Notes: a model not told the origin generated them from the sequence alone. Shown: positions 30,705 to 40,171, counted from the stretch's first letter. The stretch is DNA of 64,000 nt from an uncultured Armatimonadota bacterium (GCA_903927345.1 CAIYMO010000031.1:87767-151766); one strand, 5' to 3'. A program made the numbers and translations.

Positions 30705-31546
30705 GATAGGTTCGGGAATCCGAAGTCTTTTCGATAGTAGCCAGGAATCAGTCGAATGAAGTCCTTGATCGCATTGTAATACGTTTCAAGGTTTTGCGAG
30801 CATGCAGTCCCGTCAAGGCAGACCATGATGTAGCGAGGACTGAACTCCCACTCCGCCGGAATCAGATACATTAAGCGGTCAATTGCCTGAGGATGCAACA
30901 AATGCAGCACCCTGTCTGGCTCTTGGGTCTCTAGGAAGTAGCGATTGTTAAACGCCTGGTTTTCAACCTGCAACTCCCGCTTACCCATGCTTTTGGCCGC
31001 ACGATCTGAAGCGGTCTCCGGAGACATCTTCAAGATGGGAAGCAAAACTGGACTCTCGGCAATCAAACACCAGTGCACCGAGCGATTCGGCTGGACATGC
31101 TGAAAAATTGTCCAAGCCACCCCATCTGCGTCACGACCTCGCATAACCGACTGAACGTACGGCGGAGTTTCGTCCCGAACCTCGCTCATCGCCGACCATT
31201 CGAACCGCCGAAACTGCTGTCCGAACTACAAGAGCAGAGGGTTTATCCGTTGGCTGCCGAGCAGTGGTCCACTCCCTGCAAGGCTGTCTAAAGACAAATC
31301 GAAGAGCGGGTCCATCCTCCCCATCGGCGCCACCATCTGCCCACCTCGGTCAAACGTAAACCCTTTCGAAAACGCAAACTGAGTGAACTCGTCAGATTGG
31401 CCCTTCCGCAAGGCCTTGCTCGTTCGCATTGTGCCCCAGAAGATCAGAACGGTGGCAACGATGCCAATGATATTTGAGAGATTGACCCGGTGGGCGAGGT
31501 CGACCGGAATAGCTTCAAACTTGAATTGCGCGAGGAACAGAGTCAA
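30701..31546 (-). pseudogene. Membrane protein gene interrupted by a single in-frame TAG
   Basis: Two open segments in the same frame are separated only by an amber codon at 31226-31228. The first (TTG 31546 to the TAG) encodes 106 residues with one membrane helix (IIGIVATVLIFWGTM) and FAFSKGFTFDRGGQM. The second runs without another stop through FGQQFRRFEWSA, then MSEVRDETPPYVQSVMRGRDADGVAWTIF, to 30701. Together they would make 281 residues plus the amber position, with the layout (TM helix, then a beta-rich soluble domain) seen in DUF3137-like neighbours of lemA; that family match is tentative. The C-terminal piece could also be made alone from the ATG at 31189, but it has no ribosome site. 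Confidence 0.55.
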
Positions 31547-31553
31547 CGATCTG

Positions 31554-31559
31554 ATTATA
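31554..31559 (-). promoter_or_regulatory. -10 TATAAT, 7 nt before TTG start
   Basis: On the minus strand TATAAT is followed by CAGATCG and the TTG at 31546. It supports that TTG as the real start of the interrupted gene and suggests the gene is still transcribed. Confidence 0.5.
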
Positions 31560-31586
31560 CGGGTGCATCCCGCCCTGGGTTACCGA

Positions 31587-31592
31587 TATAAT
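31587..31592 (+). promoter_or_regulatory. -10 TATAAT, 6 nt before GH29 ATG
   Basis: TATAAT is followed by TCGCCC and the ATG at 31599 that begins a clean signal peptide. It marks 31599, not the upstream open frame to 31383, as the start. With the site at 31554 it makes a divergent pair 27 nt apart. Confidence 0.6.
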
Positions 31593-31598
31593 TCGCCC

Positions 31599-34583
31599 AT
31601 GCTTCGCGCCATCGCCGTCGCTTGTTTGCTTTCCGCCGCCACCATGTCCGCCGCACAAACCCGACCCACCCCATCTGCCAACCAGCTCGCGTGGCACAAG
31701 ATGGAGTATTACGGGTTCGTCCACTTCGGACCCAATACGTTCAGCGGCAAGGAGTGGGGCGAAGGAAACGAAGACCCCAAGAGCTTCAACCCAACCCAAC
31801 TTGACTGTCGCCAATGGGCAAGAACCTTCAAGCAAGCCGGTATGAAGGGGGTCATCCTCACCGCAAAGCACCACGACGGATTCTGCCTCTGGCCGTCCAA
31901 GTACTCCACCCACACCGTCGACCAATCTCCGATCAAACGCGACGTCCTCAAAGAACTCTCCCAAGCGTGCAAAGCCGAAGGCCTCAAGCTCGGCGTTTAC
32001 CTTAGCCCCTGGGATCGCAACCACCCGACCTACGGCACCGATAAGTACAACGACACATTCGTCGGGATGCTCGAAGAAGTCCTCGGCAACTACGGCGAAG
32101 TCTTCGAAGTCTGGTTCGACGGCGCAAATGGCGAAGGTGCGAACGGGAAGAAGCAGGTCTACGACTGGAAGCGATACATCGACACCGTCCGACGTCTCCA
32201 ACCTAAAGCCCTGATCTTCTCCGACGCCGGACCCGATGTTCGCTGGGTCGGCAACGAAGCTGGAAAAAGCCCAAGCACCAACTGGGCAACCATCAACCGC
32301 AGCCGCTACGTCCCCGGAACATCCCTCTACAAAGAGCTCGGCGAAGGCGATCCGTTCGGTACCGACTGGGTTCCCAGCGAATGCGACGTAAGCATCCGTC
32401 CAGGCTGGTTCTGGCGCGAATCCGAAAACGCAAAAGTCAAAACCGCTACCGAGCTCGAAAACCTCTACTACCAATCGGTCGGAAACGGCTCTTCATTCCT
32501 CCTGAACGTTCCTCCGGACACCCGCGGTCTCATCCATGAGAACGACGTCAAAGCACTGCTCGGCCTAAAGGCAAAACTCGACAAGACCTTCAAAACCCCG
32601 CTCACCGCGCCAATCAAGGTCGAGGACCCCAAATCCCTCTCCGTCACCTTCAAAAAGCCGACCCTGATTGACCGAATCGAACTTGCCGAAGACATTGCCA
32701 AAGGCCAAACTGTCGCCCAATTCGATGTCAAAGGCCTCGTTGACGGCAAATGGGAATCCCTCGCGACCGGCACGACTGTCGGTAACAAGCGTCTCTTCCG
32801 AGTCGTGCCCACTACGGTCACCGCGCTCAAACTTACCGTCGATAAAGCCTACGGGGGGCCAGTCATCTCTACGTTCCGTGCGTACAACAGCGGCGAGCAA
32901 AGCTTCATGACCGAAAGCAAAGCCCAAAAGGACGCTCGCATGTCCTGGTGGCGCGATGCTCGCTTTGGCATGTTTATCCACTGGGGTCTCTACAGCATCC
33001 CCGCCGGAACCTGGAACGGCAAAGAGTACGGTGGCGCATCCGAATGGTTGATCAACACCGCCAAAGTCAAAATCAAAGACTGGGAACCACTCCAAAAGCA
33101 GTTCAACCCAGTCAACTTCGACGCCAAGAAAATCGTTGGTGCCGCCAAGGCCGCCGGGATGAAGTACATCGTCATCACCAGCAAGCACCACGAAGGCTTC
33201 GCAATGTGGCCGACCAAGCAGGGAACCTGGGACATCGGACACACGGCGTTCAAGCGTGACCCACTCAAGGAGCTATCTGACGAGTGCAAAAAGCAGGGCA
33301 TCAAGTTCTGCACTTACCACTCGATCCTCGACTGGCACCACCCCGACCACACCCCACGCGAAAAGTACGACGAGCGCCCCGAGGTCAAAGCCGACTTCGA
33401 GCGCTATGTGAAGTTCATGAAGGCTCAGCTCAAAGAGGTCGTCACTCGCTACAACCCTGCAGTGATGTGGTTCGATGGAGAATGGCTCAACACCTGGAAC
33501 CACGAGCGAGGAGTTGATCTTTACAACTACGTCCGGGGTCTCAAGCCCGACATCATCATCAATAACCGCGTCGACACCGGCCGCGCCGGAATGAGCGGCC
33601 TATCCGCCGCTGGCTTCGCCGGAGACTTCGGCACCCCTGAGCAAGAGATCCCTGCCAACGGTCTCAGCATCGACTGGGAAAGCTGCATGACCATGAATGG
33701 GTCATGGGGCTACCACGCTGGCGACAACAACTGGAAGTCAACCGACACTCTGATCTTCAACCTGGTCGATTGCGCCAGTAAGGGCGGAAACTACCTCCTC
33801 AACGTCGGTCCCAACTCCCTGGGTGAAATCCCTGCGGCAAGTGTCGAACGACTTGAAGCCGTCGGGAAATGGCTGAACCAAAACGGCGAAGCCGTCTACG
33901 GCTCTAAGGCCTCCCCGTTCCCCAAGCCCCTCTCCTGGGGACGAGTTACGCGTAAAGGGAACACCCTCTACTGCACGGTCTTTGATCCCAAAATTGCTTC
34001 AATCGAGCTGACCGGTCTCCAAACCCAGATTCGGTCGGCAAGAGTTCTCGCCACCGGAAAGCAGATGCCCATCATCGACGGCCTCGCAAGCCCAGTAATC
34101 GATCTCCCAGATGGCCGAACGCAGCCAATCGTCATCAAAGTTGAACTCGATGGCGAGCCAACTGTGGTCAAGGTTCTTCCTCAGCAGAACGCAAACGGCT
34201 CATTCGCCTTCCTTGCCGCCGATGCATCCATCACCGGAACTACGGCAAAGTTTGAGAACGAGAAGAAGGCAATCGGCTTCTGGACGAACCAAACCGACAG
34301 CGTGTATTGGGACATCAACGTCGTCCGCCCGGGCAAGTACAAGCTCCAGCTCGAATACGCTTGCGAAGCTGGCAGCGAAGGCTCCCTCTGCTCCCTCCTC
34401 AGCGGCGATATTGAAACCCAATTCACCATCGCCAGTACCGGCGGCTGGAGTACCTTCAAAACCCTCGATCTTGGCGAAGTCACTCTCTCCAAGACCGGAA
34501 AAACTCGGTTCGAAGTCAAAGTGCGAATGATGCCCAAAGGTGCGGTAATGAACCTTCGGTCAATTAAGTTAATGACGCCCTGA
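31599..34583 (+). CDS. Secreted protein with two fused GH29 alpha-L-fucosidase domains
   Basis: A 994-residue protein with signal peptide MLRAIAVACLLSAATMSAAQ. The first GH29 domain (about 25-310) has YYGFVHFGPNTFSGKEWG, LTAKHHDGFCLWPS and the nucleophile Asp in FEVWFDGANG (about 173). A beta domain (about 330-435) resembles an F5/8-type module. The second GH29 domain (about 440-770) has RFGMFIHWGLYSIPAG, VITSKHHEGFAMWPT and Asp in VMWFDGEW (about 626). The C-terminal ~130 residues (YWDINVVRPGKYKLQLEY) look like a carbohydrate-binding beta sandwich. The two catalytic units resemble different GH29 subfamilies (the first the B type, the second the A type), so the enzyme may cleave different fucose linkages. 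Confidence 0.9.
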   Translation: MLRAIAVACLLSAATMSAAQTRPTPSANQLAWHKMEYYGFVHFGPNTFSGKEWGEGNEDPKSFNPTQLDCRQWARTFKQAGMKGVILTAKHHDGFCLWPSKYSTHTVDQSPIKRDVLKELSQACKAEGLKLGVYLSPWDRNHPTYGTDKYNDTFVGMLEEVLGNYGEVFEVWFDGANGEGANGKKQVYDWKRYIDTVRRLQPKALIFSDAGPDVRWVGNEAGKSPSTNWATINRSRYVPGTSLYKELGEGDPFGTDWVPSECDVSIRPGWFWRESENAKVKTATELENLYYQSVGNGSSFLLNVPPDTRGLIHENDVKALLGLKAKLDKTFKTPLTAPIKVEDPKSLSVTFKKPTLIDRIELAEDIAKGQTVAQFDVKGLVDGKWESLATGTTVGNKRLFRVVPTTVTALKLTVDKAYGGPVISTFRAYNSGEQSFMTESKAQKDARMSWWRDARFGMFIHWGLYSIPAGTWNGKEYGGASEWLINTAKVKIKDWEPLQKQFNPVNFDAKKIVGAAKAAGMKYIVITSKHHEGFAMWPTKQGTWDIGHTAFKRDPLKELSDECKKQGIKFCTYHSILDWHHPDHTPREKYDERPEVKADFERYVKFMKAQLKEVVTRYNPAVMWFDGEWLNTWNHERGVDLYNYVRGLKPDIIINNRVDTGRAGMSGLSAAGFAGDFGTPEQEIPANGLSIDWESCMTMNGSWGYHAGDNNWKSTDTLIFNLVDCASKGGNYLLNVGPNSLGEIPAASVERLEAVGKWLNQNGEAVYGSKASPFPKPLSWGRVTRKGNTLYCTVFDPKIASIELTGLQTQIRSARVLATGKQMPIIDGLASPVIDLPDGRTQPIVIKVELDGEPTVVKVLPQQNANGSFAFLAADASITGTTAKFENEKKAIGFWTNQTDSVYWDINVVRPGKYKLQLEYACEAGSEGSLCSLLSGDIETQFTIASTGGWSTFKTLDLGEVTLSKTGKTRFEVKVRMMPKGAVMNLRSIKLMTP

Positions 34584-34609
34584 AGGATCGGCAAGACACT
34601 AAAGGCGGT

Positions 34610-36010
34610 TCAGGGGAGCTTGTTAAGCTCAAAAACCTCAAAACTGAGCCGCCCCTCGTCATCCCGAATCACCTTCAGAACCCCGTCCTCAACAAACGAG
34701 TAAACCAGCCCCTCACCCAAAGCCGCCGCCACAAACGAAGGCGCCGACAACTTCGATGCACTGAGAGCCGCATCTATATTCAGGACTCCTTCGACCTTTT
34801 TGGCGAATGTGGCCTCAAAAATGCGCACCACCGCCCTCAAATCTGGTTTCAATTTTTTCGCAGCGAGCCCGATCGAAAGATTCGTCGCGTCGTTGTCGGT
34901 CATTGAGATAACCGCCGCACAGCGACTCACCCCCGCCCGGTCAAGAACTTCCGGCTCCCTTCCATCACCGACCAGAAAGTGAACAGACGCCGGCAGAAGT
35001 TTGCGGTCACGTGCCGAGACATCAGCGTCTATTGCAACCACCTGATAGCCCATATGGCTCAGATACTCGACCGTTCGAGTTCCGACATTTCCAAGCCCAA
35101 CAAGGATGATATGGTCGGAAAACGTTACTCGTTGTCGCCCCTCTAACTCCTCAAATCGGGTCGTAACAATGAAGTTGGTGATGATCGAATAGACGACGGC
35201 AACACCGGCTGAACCCAGAACCATCATGACGCAGGTGTAAAGCTTCAGTAACCAGCCTTGCTCGCGAACATTGATATCCCCATAGCCCGTAGTCGTGAGA
35301 GTCGTGGTGACGAAGTAGATCGCATCAATCAGTGAGAGCTTCATCCCCACACTGAACACAACCACGCTAGCCGCCGCAAGGATGATGATCTGTGTGAATA
35401 GAATTTTGAAGCTCTTCGGGACCGTCTCATAAAACTGCCCGAACGTGACGCTGGGCATGCCACTCCGTCGCCTTGGCGGACTCTTTTCGCGACGATGGGC
35501 AACCAAGTCATCCGCCAGTCCAATATCGTCCGACAGCGGAGAATTCGTCCGGATCAGCGAATATTGTTCGCCGCGCCACTCAAAAGCCCCCAACACACTG
35601 GGATCCAACGCCGCCGCCGCAAAACTCGGGGCGGCAACCATCGACATCGCTAGCGTTCGGTCGATTCCCGACTCCCGATGCAGCCGCGCTGCCAAAGTTT
35701 GATCGCCGAGTCGGATGACCACCCGGCAAGTAGCGCCGCTCTCCACGGCGTCCATCGCAATTTCCAAGTTCGCCAAATCCGAACTGGTCACCGCTAGCAA
35801 CGCCCGCGCAGATGAAAGCCCAGCGGCACGCAAAACATCAATGTCCCGCGCATCCCCGAACTCAACCGAAGCCCCCGCTTCAACAACAAGCTTCCTAAAT
35901 CCACGAGGGTCGTCCGAGGTCACCACCCTTACCGGAATGCCAAGCTGTCGCAGGAGCATCGTGCACCGAAACCCCACCTGCCCCAACCCGCAAACAATGA
36001 CGTGCGCCAT
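34610..36010 (-). CDS. Potassium channel with RCK domains on both sides of the pore
   Basis: A 466-residue protein starting MAHVIVCGLGQVGFRC. It has an N-terminal TrkA_N/RCK domain (about 1-110), then a linker. Two membrane helices (IIILAAASVVVFSVG and LYTCVMMVLGSAGVAVVYS) flank a pore loop with the selectivity filter TTTLTTTGYGD. A second RCK domain follows (HIILVGLGNVGTRTVEYL, DGREPEVLDRAGVSRCAAVISMT). It should form a K+-selective channel gated by ligands or NAD(H) on the RCK domains. Having one RCK domain before the pore is unusual compared with MthK. The ATG at 36010 follows TAGACT by 10 nt; an ATG at 36040 is possible. Confidence 0.88.
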   Translation of the reverse strand: MAHVIVCGLGQVGFRCTMLLRQLGIPVRVVTSDDPRGFRKLVVEAGASVEFGDARDIDVLRAAGLSSARALLAVTSSDLANLEIAMDAVESGATCRVVIRLGDQTLAARLHRESGIDRTLAMSMVAAPSFAAAALDPSVLGAFEWRGEQYSLIRTNSPLSDDIGLADDLVAHRREKSPPRRRSGMPSVTFGQFYETVPKSFKILFTQIIILAAASVVVFSVGMKLSLIDAIYFVTTTLTTTGYGDINVREQGWLLKLYTCVMMVLGSAGVAVVYSIITNFIVTTRFEELEGRQRVTFSDHIILVGLGNVGTRTVEYLSHMGYQVVAIDADVSARDRKLLPASVHFLVGDGREPEVLDRAGVSRCAAVISMTDNDATNLSIGLAAKKLKPDLRAVVRIFEATFAKKVEGVLNIDAALSASKLSAPSFVAAALGEGLVYSFVEDGVLKVIRDDEGRLSFEVFELNKLP

Positions 36011-36139
36011 GAACTCTTCAAGTCTACGCTCATCAGGCATCCATGCAACTCAAAACTCCCGCACCGTTACCAGGTTGAACGGCACACGGCTGTGGATTAA
36101 CAAACTTGCTGCGCTGATTGGCAGTGGGGAATTTGGGCA

Positions 36140-37513
36140 TTGAACACAGGCATCAGGACGACTCATCGGCTAGAAACAGGGTTGCGCGTCGACCCAAAGC
36201 TCTTGCTCTCTAGCCAGATTTTGCAGCTATCGATGCAAGAACTCGAGCAGAAGCTCGAGGCGGAACTCAACGAGAACCCCGCCTTCGAACGCCTCGCTCC
36301 CGAAGAAGCCGCCCTCACTGAGCGCGAAATCCTTCGCAACATTGCTCCTCGTGAACTCAAACCGCGCGGTGACGACCGCGAACTATGGCGTTCGCTCCCA
36401 ACTGACGACGATACTCCCACCTGGATCGATCTCGCATCCTCAGAAACCACGCTGCACGAATATCTCAGCGCCCAGCTCCTCCCGCAACTGCCCGAGGATC
36501 TGCGCGAAGCCGGAGAGTTCGTCATCGGGTGTATCAACGATAACGGCTACCTCTACGAACCAGTCGAAGAAATCGCCCTCGGCGGAAACTGCTCCATCGA
36601 AGACGCCGAATACGTCATCGCCCAGCTCAAAAAGTGCGAGCCCGCCGGAATCGGTGCAAGCGGAATCCAGGAGAGCCTTCTGCTCCAGCTCAAAGAAGAC
36701 GAAACCTTCGAAGGCAAAATCGCCCGCAAGATCGTTCGCGATCACCTCGACCTCTTCACCGGCGGAAAGCGCATGAAGCTCGCCCGAAGATTCTCAGTAA
36801 CCCCGGCGGTCATCAACGAAGTTTTCGACCTCATTATGGGGTGCGTCCCATTCCCTGGCGACGCATTCCGACCCAGCAGCCAAAGTCACGAAGCACGGCT
36901 CCCCGCAATCCAACCCGACATCGTTCTCACCCGTTCAGAAATGGGCTGGGAAGTCAGCGTCCGAGGACCATCCGCCTCCGAATTCACCGTCAACGGCTAC
37001 TACAAGAAGCGCCTCGAAGACCTTCAGAAACAAGCCAAGGTCGAAAAGGACGAGAAGCGACACCTGTCGCACTTCGTCGAGCGCGCCAGCGACTTCATCG
37101 ACTGCCTCGAACAGCGCCATCGAACCATGATGCGTGTCGGCCAATATCTCATTGAGCGCCAGGCCGGATTCGTCTCCACCGGCGACGTCTCGTTCCTGAT
37201 GCCGCTGACCCGAACCCAATTGGCCCACGACATCGATCTCCACGAGAGCACCGTCAGCCGCGCCACCCAAGGCAAGTTTGTCCAACTCTCAACTGGCGAA
37301 ACAGTCTCGTTCGAAGTCTTCTTCAAACCGGCTCTGCGGGTCCAAAAGATGATCGAGGAAATCCTCGCCACCGAAAACCCCGACAATCCCTTGTCCGACG
37401 AGCGCATCGCCAAGATTCTCGCCGATAAGGGTGTCCACGTCGCCCGCCGTACGGTCAACAAATACCGCGACCGCACCAAGCTCCTCAGTAGCCGAAAGCG
37501 ACGGTCCGCTTAA
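36140..37513 (+). CDS. rpoN: RNA polymerase sigma-54 factor RpoN
   Basis: The 457-residue protein has all sigma-54 regions. Region I is Gln/Leu-rich (LLLSSQILQLSMQELEQKLEAELNENPAFERL). The core-binding domain includes YLSAQLLPQLPEDLREAGEFVIGCINDNGYL. The helix-turn-helix is TQLAHDIDLHESTVSRATQGKF, and the RpoN box is VARRTVNKYRDRTKL. It directs transcription from -24/-12 promoters with AAA+ activators, none of which is in this window. The only start available in the frame is TTG at 36140. Confidence 0.95.
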   Translation: MNTGIRTTHRLETGLRVDPKLLLSSQILQLSMQELEQKLEAELNENPAFERLAPEEAALTEREILRNIAPRELKPRGDDRELWRSLPTDDDTPTWIDLASSETTLHEYLSAQLLPQLPEDLREAGEFVIGCINDNGYLYEPVEEIALGGNCSIEDAEYVIAQLKKCEPAGIGASGIQESLLLQLKEDETFEGKIARKIVRDHLDLFTGGKRMKLARRFSVTPAVINEVFDLIMGCVPFPGDAFRPSSQSHEARLPAIQPDIVLTRSEMGWEVSVRGPSASEFTVNGYYKKRLEDLQKQAKVEKDEKRHLSHFVERASDFIDCLEQRHRTMMRVGQYLIERQAGFVSTGDVSFLMPLTRTQLAHDIDLHESTVSRATQGKFVQLSTGETVSFEVFFKPALRVQKMIEEILATENPDNPLSDERIAKILADKGVHVARRTVNKYRDRTKLLSSRKRRSA

Positions 37514-37533
37514 GCGAAAGATTGTCTGAACTG

Positions 37534-37556
37534 ATGGACGGACTAACTCCGTCCAT
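37534..37556. promoter_or_regulatory. 9-bp inverted repeat before the paralogue operon
   Basis: ATGGACGGA and TCCGTCCAT flank a CTAAC loop, between the rpoN stop (37513) and the GTG at 37566. The right arm overlaps CATAAT (37554-37559), a -10-like element ending 6 nt before the GTG. It could be a rpoN terminator (no T-run) or an operator. Confidence 0.45.
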
Positions 37557-37565
37557 AATCCAATC

Positions 37566-38876
37566 GTGACCGCAAAGCGCCGACTTCCCAAACCGCTCCT
37601 TGTTGCTGGCGGAATCTGTCTCTTCCTGCTTTCGCTCGTCGGCGTCGCCTACGCGCTCACCGACATCCCCCGCGCTGCCTCAAGCCTCAAAGAAAACGAA
37701 GCGAAAGCCAAGGCTGCCGGACTCTTCGCAAACTCAGCCGAGTTCGTCGCGACACTCCAAGTCCCCGAAAGCGAGAACGGCGCCCCGCTTCTCAAGGAAG
37801 CCATCGACCTGTACGAAGGCGAGTTCAAGAGCCTGAAATACTTCGGTCAAGACAACAAGACGATGAACAACGAAATCGTCGTCTCCGCCTACGACAAATT
37901 CGGATCCGGCTGGCAAAAGGTCGACGAACTCCCTAAGTTCAAATACTGCATCTTCCCCCGCGACCGATCTCCGATGATCGACGCGCTCTTTCCTGAATTC
38001 GCCACGGTCAAGTCAATCGCCAAACTGGCCCAATATCGCGCCATTGTGGCGCTAGAACGGAACGAACCAAAAGTCGCCGCAGAAGCATGGCGGCGTTGTG
38101 CCACCCTCGCCGCCGTCTGCGATGATGAACCGATTCTGATTGGTCTCCTCGTCCGCATCGCCTGCGAAAGCATCGTCGAAGAGTCAATCCGAAAAGCGCT
38201 TAACCAGCGAGGCACCGACCCTGCTTGGCGCTCCGCCGCATGGGCCACCCTCCAACAACTCGACCAACCTTTCGAATACAACAAAGCCATCAAGTCCGAG
38301 CACGTGTTCGCCCTAGAAGGCTTCGACACCCTCACCCGGACTCCTGAGGCGATGGGAATGGGATCAGGGGACATGAATAGCGAGTGGCGGCTCCTTCGTG
38401 TTTTTGGCAAACTCCCGCGCTCCAAAGACGCCACCAACTCCCGAATCAACGAGATGTACTCCGAGTTCTACACCCGGATCGGCACCGACCCCTACGACGT
38501 CAAAACCATCGCGGGAGCGGGCGAGTGGATGGACACCGAGGTCAACAACAAAACCGGTCTCAGCTACACCCTCGTCAAAATTCTCCTCCCCATCTTCGCC
38601 CAAGCCGGAAAAGCCTGCACCAAGTCCTACGCCCAGCGCCACGTCCTGATGCAAGCCGTCAAACTCCTCGAAAACCCAAGCCAAAAAGACCTCCCCCTCA
38701 AGGGCCGCTACGCCCTTGACAGCGACGGCGCCCCCCTCCGAATGATCTGGGACCAAAACCGCCGCATCATCTACAGCATCGGCCTCAATTACAAAGACGA
38801 CGGCGGCGTCATCGAACGCCCTAAAACCGGCTCAATCGGACAAAACATCGACTACGGCGTCGCAATACCCAAATGA
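37566..38876 (+). CDS. Membrane-anchored protein of an unrecognised paralogous family (copy 1)
   Basis: I do not recognise this 436-residue protein as a named family. It has one N-terminal membrane segment (LLVAGGICLFLLSLVGVAYAL), then DIPRAASSLKENEAKAKAAGLF and VPESENGAPLLKEAIDLY. A long helical domain of unknown function follows (FRALVALERNEPKVAAEAWRRCATLA-like helices). A C-terminal unit reads KGRYALDSDGAPLRMIWD, IIYSIGLNYKDDGG. The 'YS.G....DDGG' tail recalls C-terminal ends of Planctomycete pilin-like proteins. It shares these landmarks with the next two genes, which overlap each other by ATGA, indicating tandem duplication and co-translation. The start is GTG. Confidence 0.75.
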   Translation: MTAKRRLPKPLLVAGGICLFLLSLVGVAYALTDIPRAASSLKENEAKAKAAGLFANSAEFVATLQVPESENGAPLLKEAIDLYEGEFKSLKYFGQDNKTMNNEIVVSAYDKFGSGWQKVDELPKFKYCIFPRDRSPMIDALFPEFATVKSIAKLAQYRAIVALERNEPKVAAEAWRRCATLAAVCDDEPILIGLLVRIACESIVEESIRKALNQRGTDPAWRSAAWATLQQLDQPFEYNKAIKSEHVFALEGFDTLTRTPEAMGMGSGDMNSEWRLLRVFGKLPRSKDATNSRINEMYSEFYTRIGTDPYDVKTIAGAGEWMDTEVNNKTGLSYTLVKILLPIFAQAGKACTKSYAQRHVLMQAVKLLENPSQKDLPLKGRYALDSDGAPLRMIWDQNRRIIYSIGLNYKDDGGVIERPKTGSIGQNIDYGVAIPK

Positions 38877-40171
38877 AGCCCTTCAGAAAAGTTCTTCTCG
38901 TCGGCGCCGGTGGTGCGGTCATCATCCTCGCTGTGCTCGCCATCGGGTTCGCCACCACCGACATTCCCGCCGCCGCATCCAGCCTAAAAGCTAACGAGCA
39001 GAAGGCGCTCAAAGCTGGCCTGTATCTCACAACCGAGGCGTACCTTAAAACCCTTGACGTGCCCGCCTCCCAAAACGGAGCCCCGCTCATCCAATCCGCG
39101 ATCAGTGCATACGACGCCCGAGCGAAGGGCATCAAGTTTGAAGATCTGATTTCAAAAGCCATCAACGAGCCCGAGATCACTGCCGCCTACCGAGACCTCG
39201 AACCAGCTTGGCGACAAATAGAAGAAGCCTCCACAAAACCCTATATGATCTACAAGCGGAACCGCAAACCTCTCTCCGCAGCGATCTTCCCCGACTTCTC
39301 ACGTTTCAAAATGCTCGTCAGGCTCGCCAGATTACGAGCAACCATCGCCTCCGAGCAAAACGATCCCGAAACCGCCAAAGTGGCGTGGATGAGAGGAGCC
39401 AAAATGTCCCAAATGGTCGACGATGAACCAGTTCTCACTAGCATGCTTGTCCGAATAGCATGCGAGGCACTCGTCGAAGATTCAATCCGAAAGGCAATCA
39501 TTCGTCACGGTAATGAACCCCGCTGGCGCGCTGCCGCATGGGAAGTCCTCACCGTGCTCGACCAACCTCTCGACTTCCGCGCCTCCCTAACCGTGGAACA
39601 CCGCTTCGCTTCAGACGGATTCGACATGCTGAAAAACAATGATGCCCTATTCAGCATGGACAACTGGAACACCTCACCCGAGGGCAAAGCCGTCATTGCA
39701 TTCAGCAAGCTCCCCAAAGCTCGTGAAGCCAACCAGTCGAGAATCCACGAGTGTTATGTCGAGTTTGTGACACGAGTGGGCACCGACAAATGGGATGCCC
39801 AGAAGATGATCGCTGCCGGCGCATGGATGGACAAGTACGTCGATTCAAGAACCGGTATCAGTTACTGCCTCGCCAAAATCGTGATGCCTGCTTTCAGCCA
39901 AGCTGGCAAAGCCGTCGCCAAAACCTACGCCCAGCGCAACACCCTGATGCAAGCCATCAAACTTCTCGAAAACCCAGCCGCCAAAGACCTCCCTCTCAAG
40001 GGCCGCTACACACTCGACAGTGACGGAAAGCCTCTACGCCTAGTCTGGAACAACCAAAATCGCGTCATCTACAGCATCGGCCCCAACTTCAAGGACGACG
40101 GCGGCATCATTGAGCGCCCCAAATCAGGCGCAACCCAAGACTACGATTACGGCATCGCACTCCCCAAATGA
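38873..40171 (+). CDS. Membrane-anchored protein of the same family (copy 2)
   Basis: At 432 residues it follows copy 1 with an ATGA overlap and has the same plan. The anchor is VLLVGAGGAVIILAVLAIGFATT, followed by DIPAAASSLKANEQKALKAGLYLTTEAYLKTLDVPASQNGAPLI. The helical middle region has MVDDEPVLTSMLVRIACEALVEDSIRKAI, matching CDDEPILIGLLVRIACESIVEESIRKAL in copy 1. The tail is KGRYTLDSDGKPLRLVWN, VIYSIGPNFKDDGG and ends YDYGIALPK. Identity to copy 1 is clearly higher than to the two minus-strand relatives. Confidence 0.75.
   Translation: MKPFRKVLLVGAGGAVIILAVLAIGFATTDIPAAASSLKANEQKALKAGLYLTTEAYLKTLDVPASQNGAPLIQSAISAYDARAKGIKFEDLISKAINEPEITAAYRDLEPAWRQIEEASTKPYMIYKRNRKPLSAAIFPDFSRFKMLVRLARLRATIASEQNDPETAKVAWMRGAKMSQMVDDEPVLTSMLVRIACEALVEDSIRKAIIRHGNEPRWRAAAWEVLTVLDQPLDFRASLTVEHRFASDGFDMLKNNDALFSMDNWNTSPEGKAVIAFSKLPKAREANQSRIHECYVEFVTRVGTDKWDAQKMIAAGAWMDKYVDSRTGISYCLAKIVMPAFSQAGKAVAKTYAQRNTLMQAIKLLENPAAKDLPLKGRYTLDSDGKPLRLVWNNQNRVIYSIGPNFKDDGGIIERPKSGATQDYDYGIALPK

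Noticed and set aside
31226..31228. TAG read as pyrrolysine or another recoded amino acid
   Set aside because: All other genes here end normally (TAG also ends several of them, such as ruvB neighbours and ppc), and no recoding tRNA or hairpin is visible.
31515..32474. 319-residue minus-strand frame opposite the GH29 gene
   Set aside because: Low-complexity composition typical of the antisense of a GC3-rich gene, no recognised motif, and fully within the strongly supported GH29 gene.
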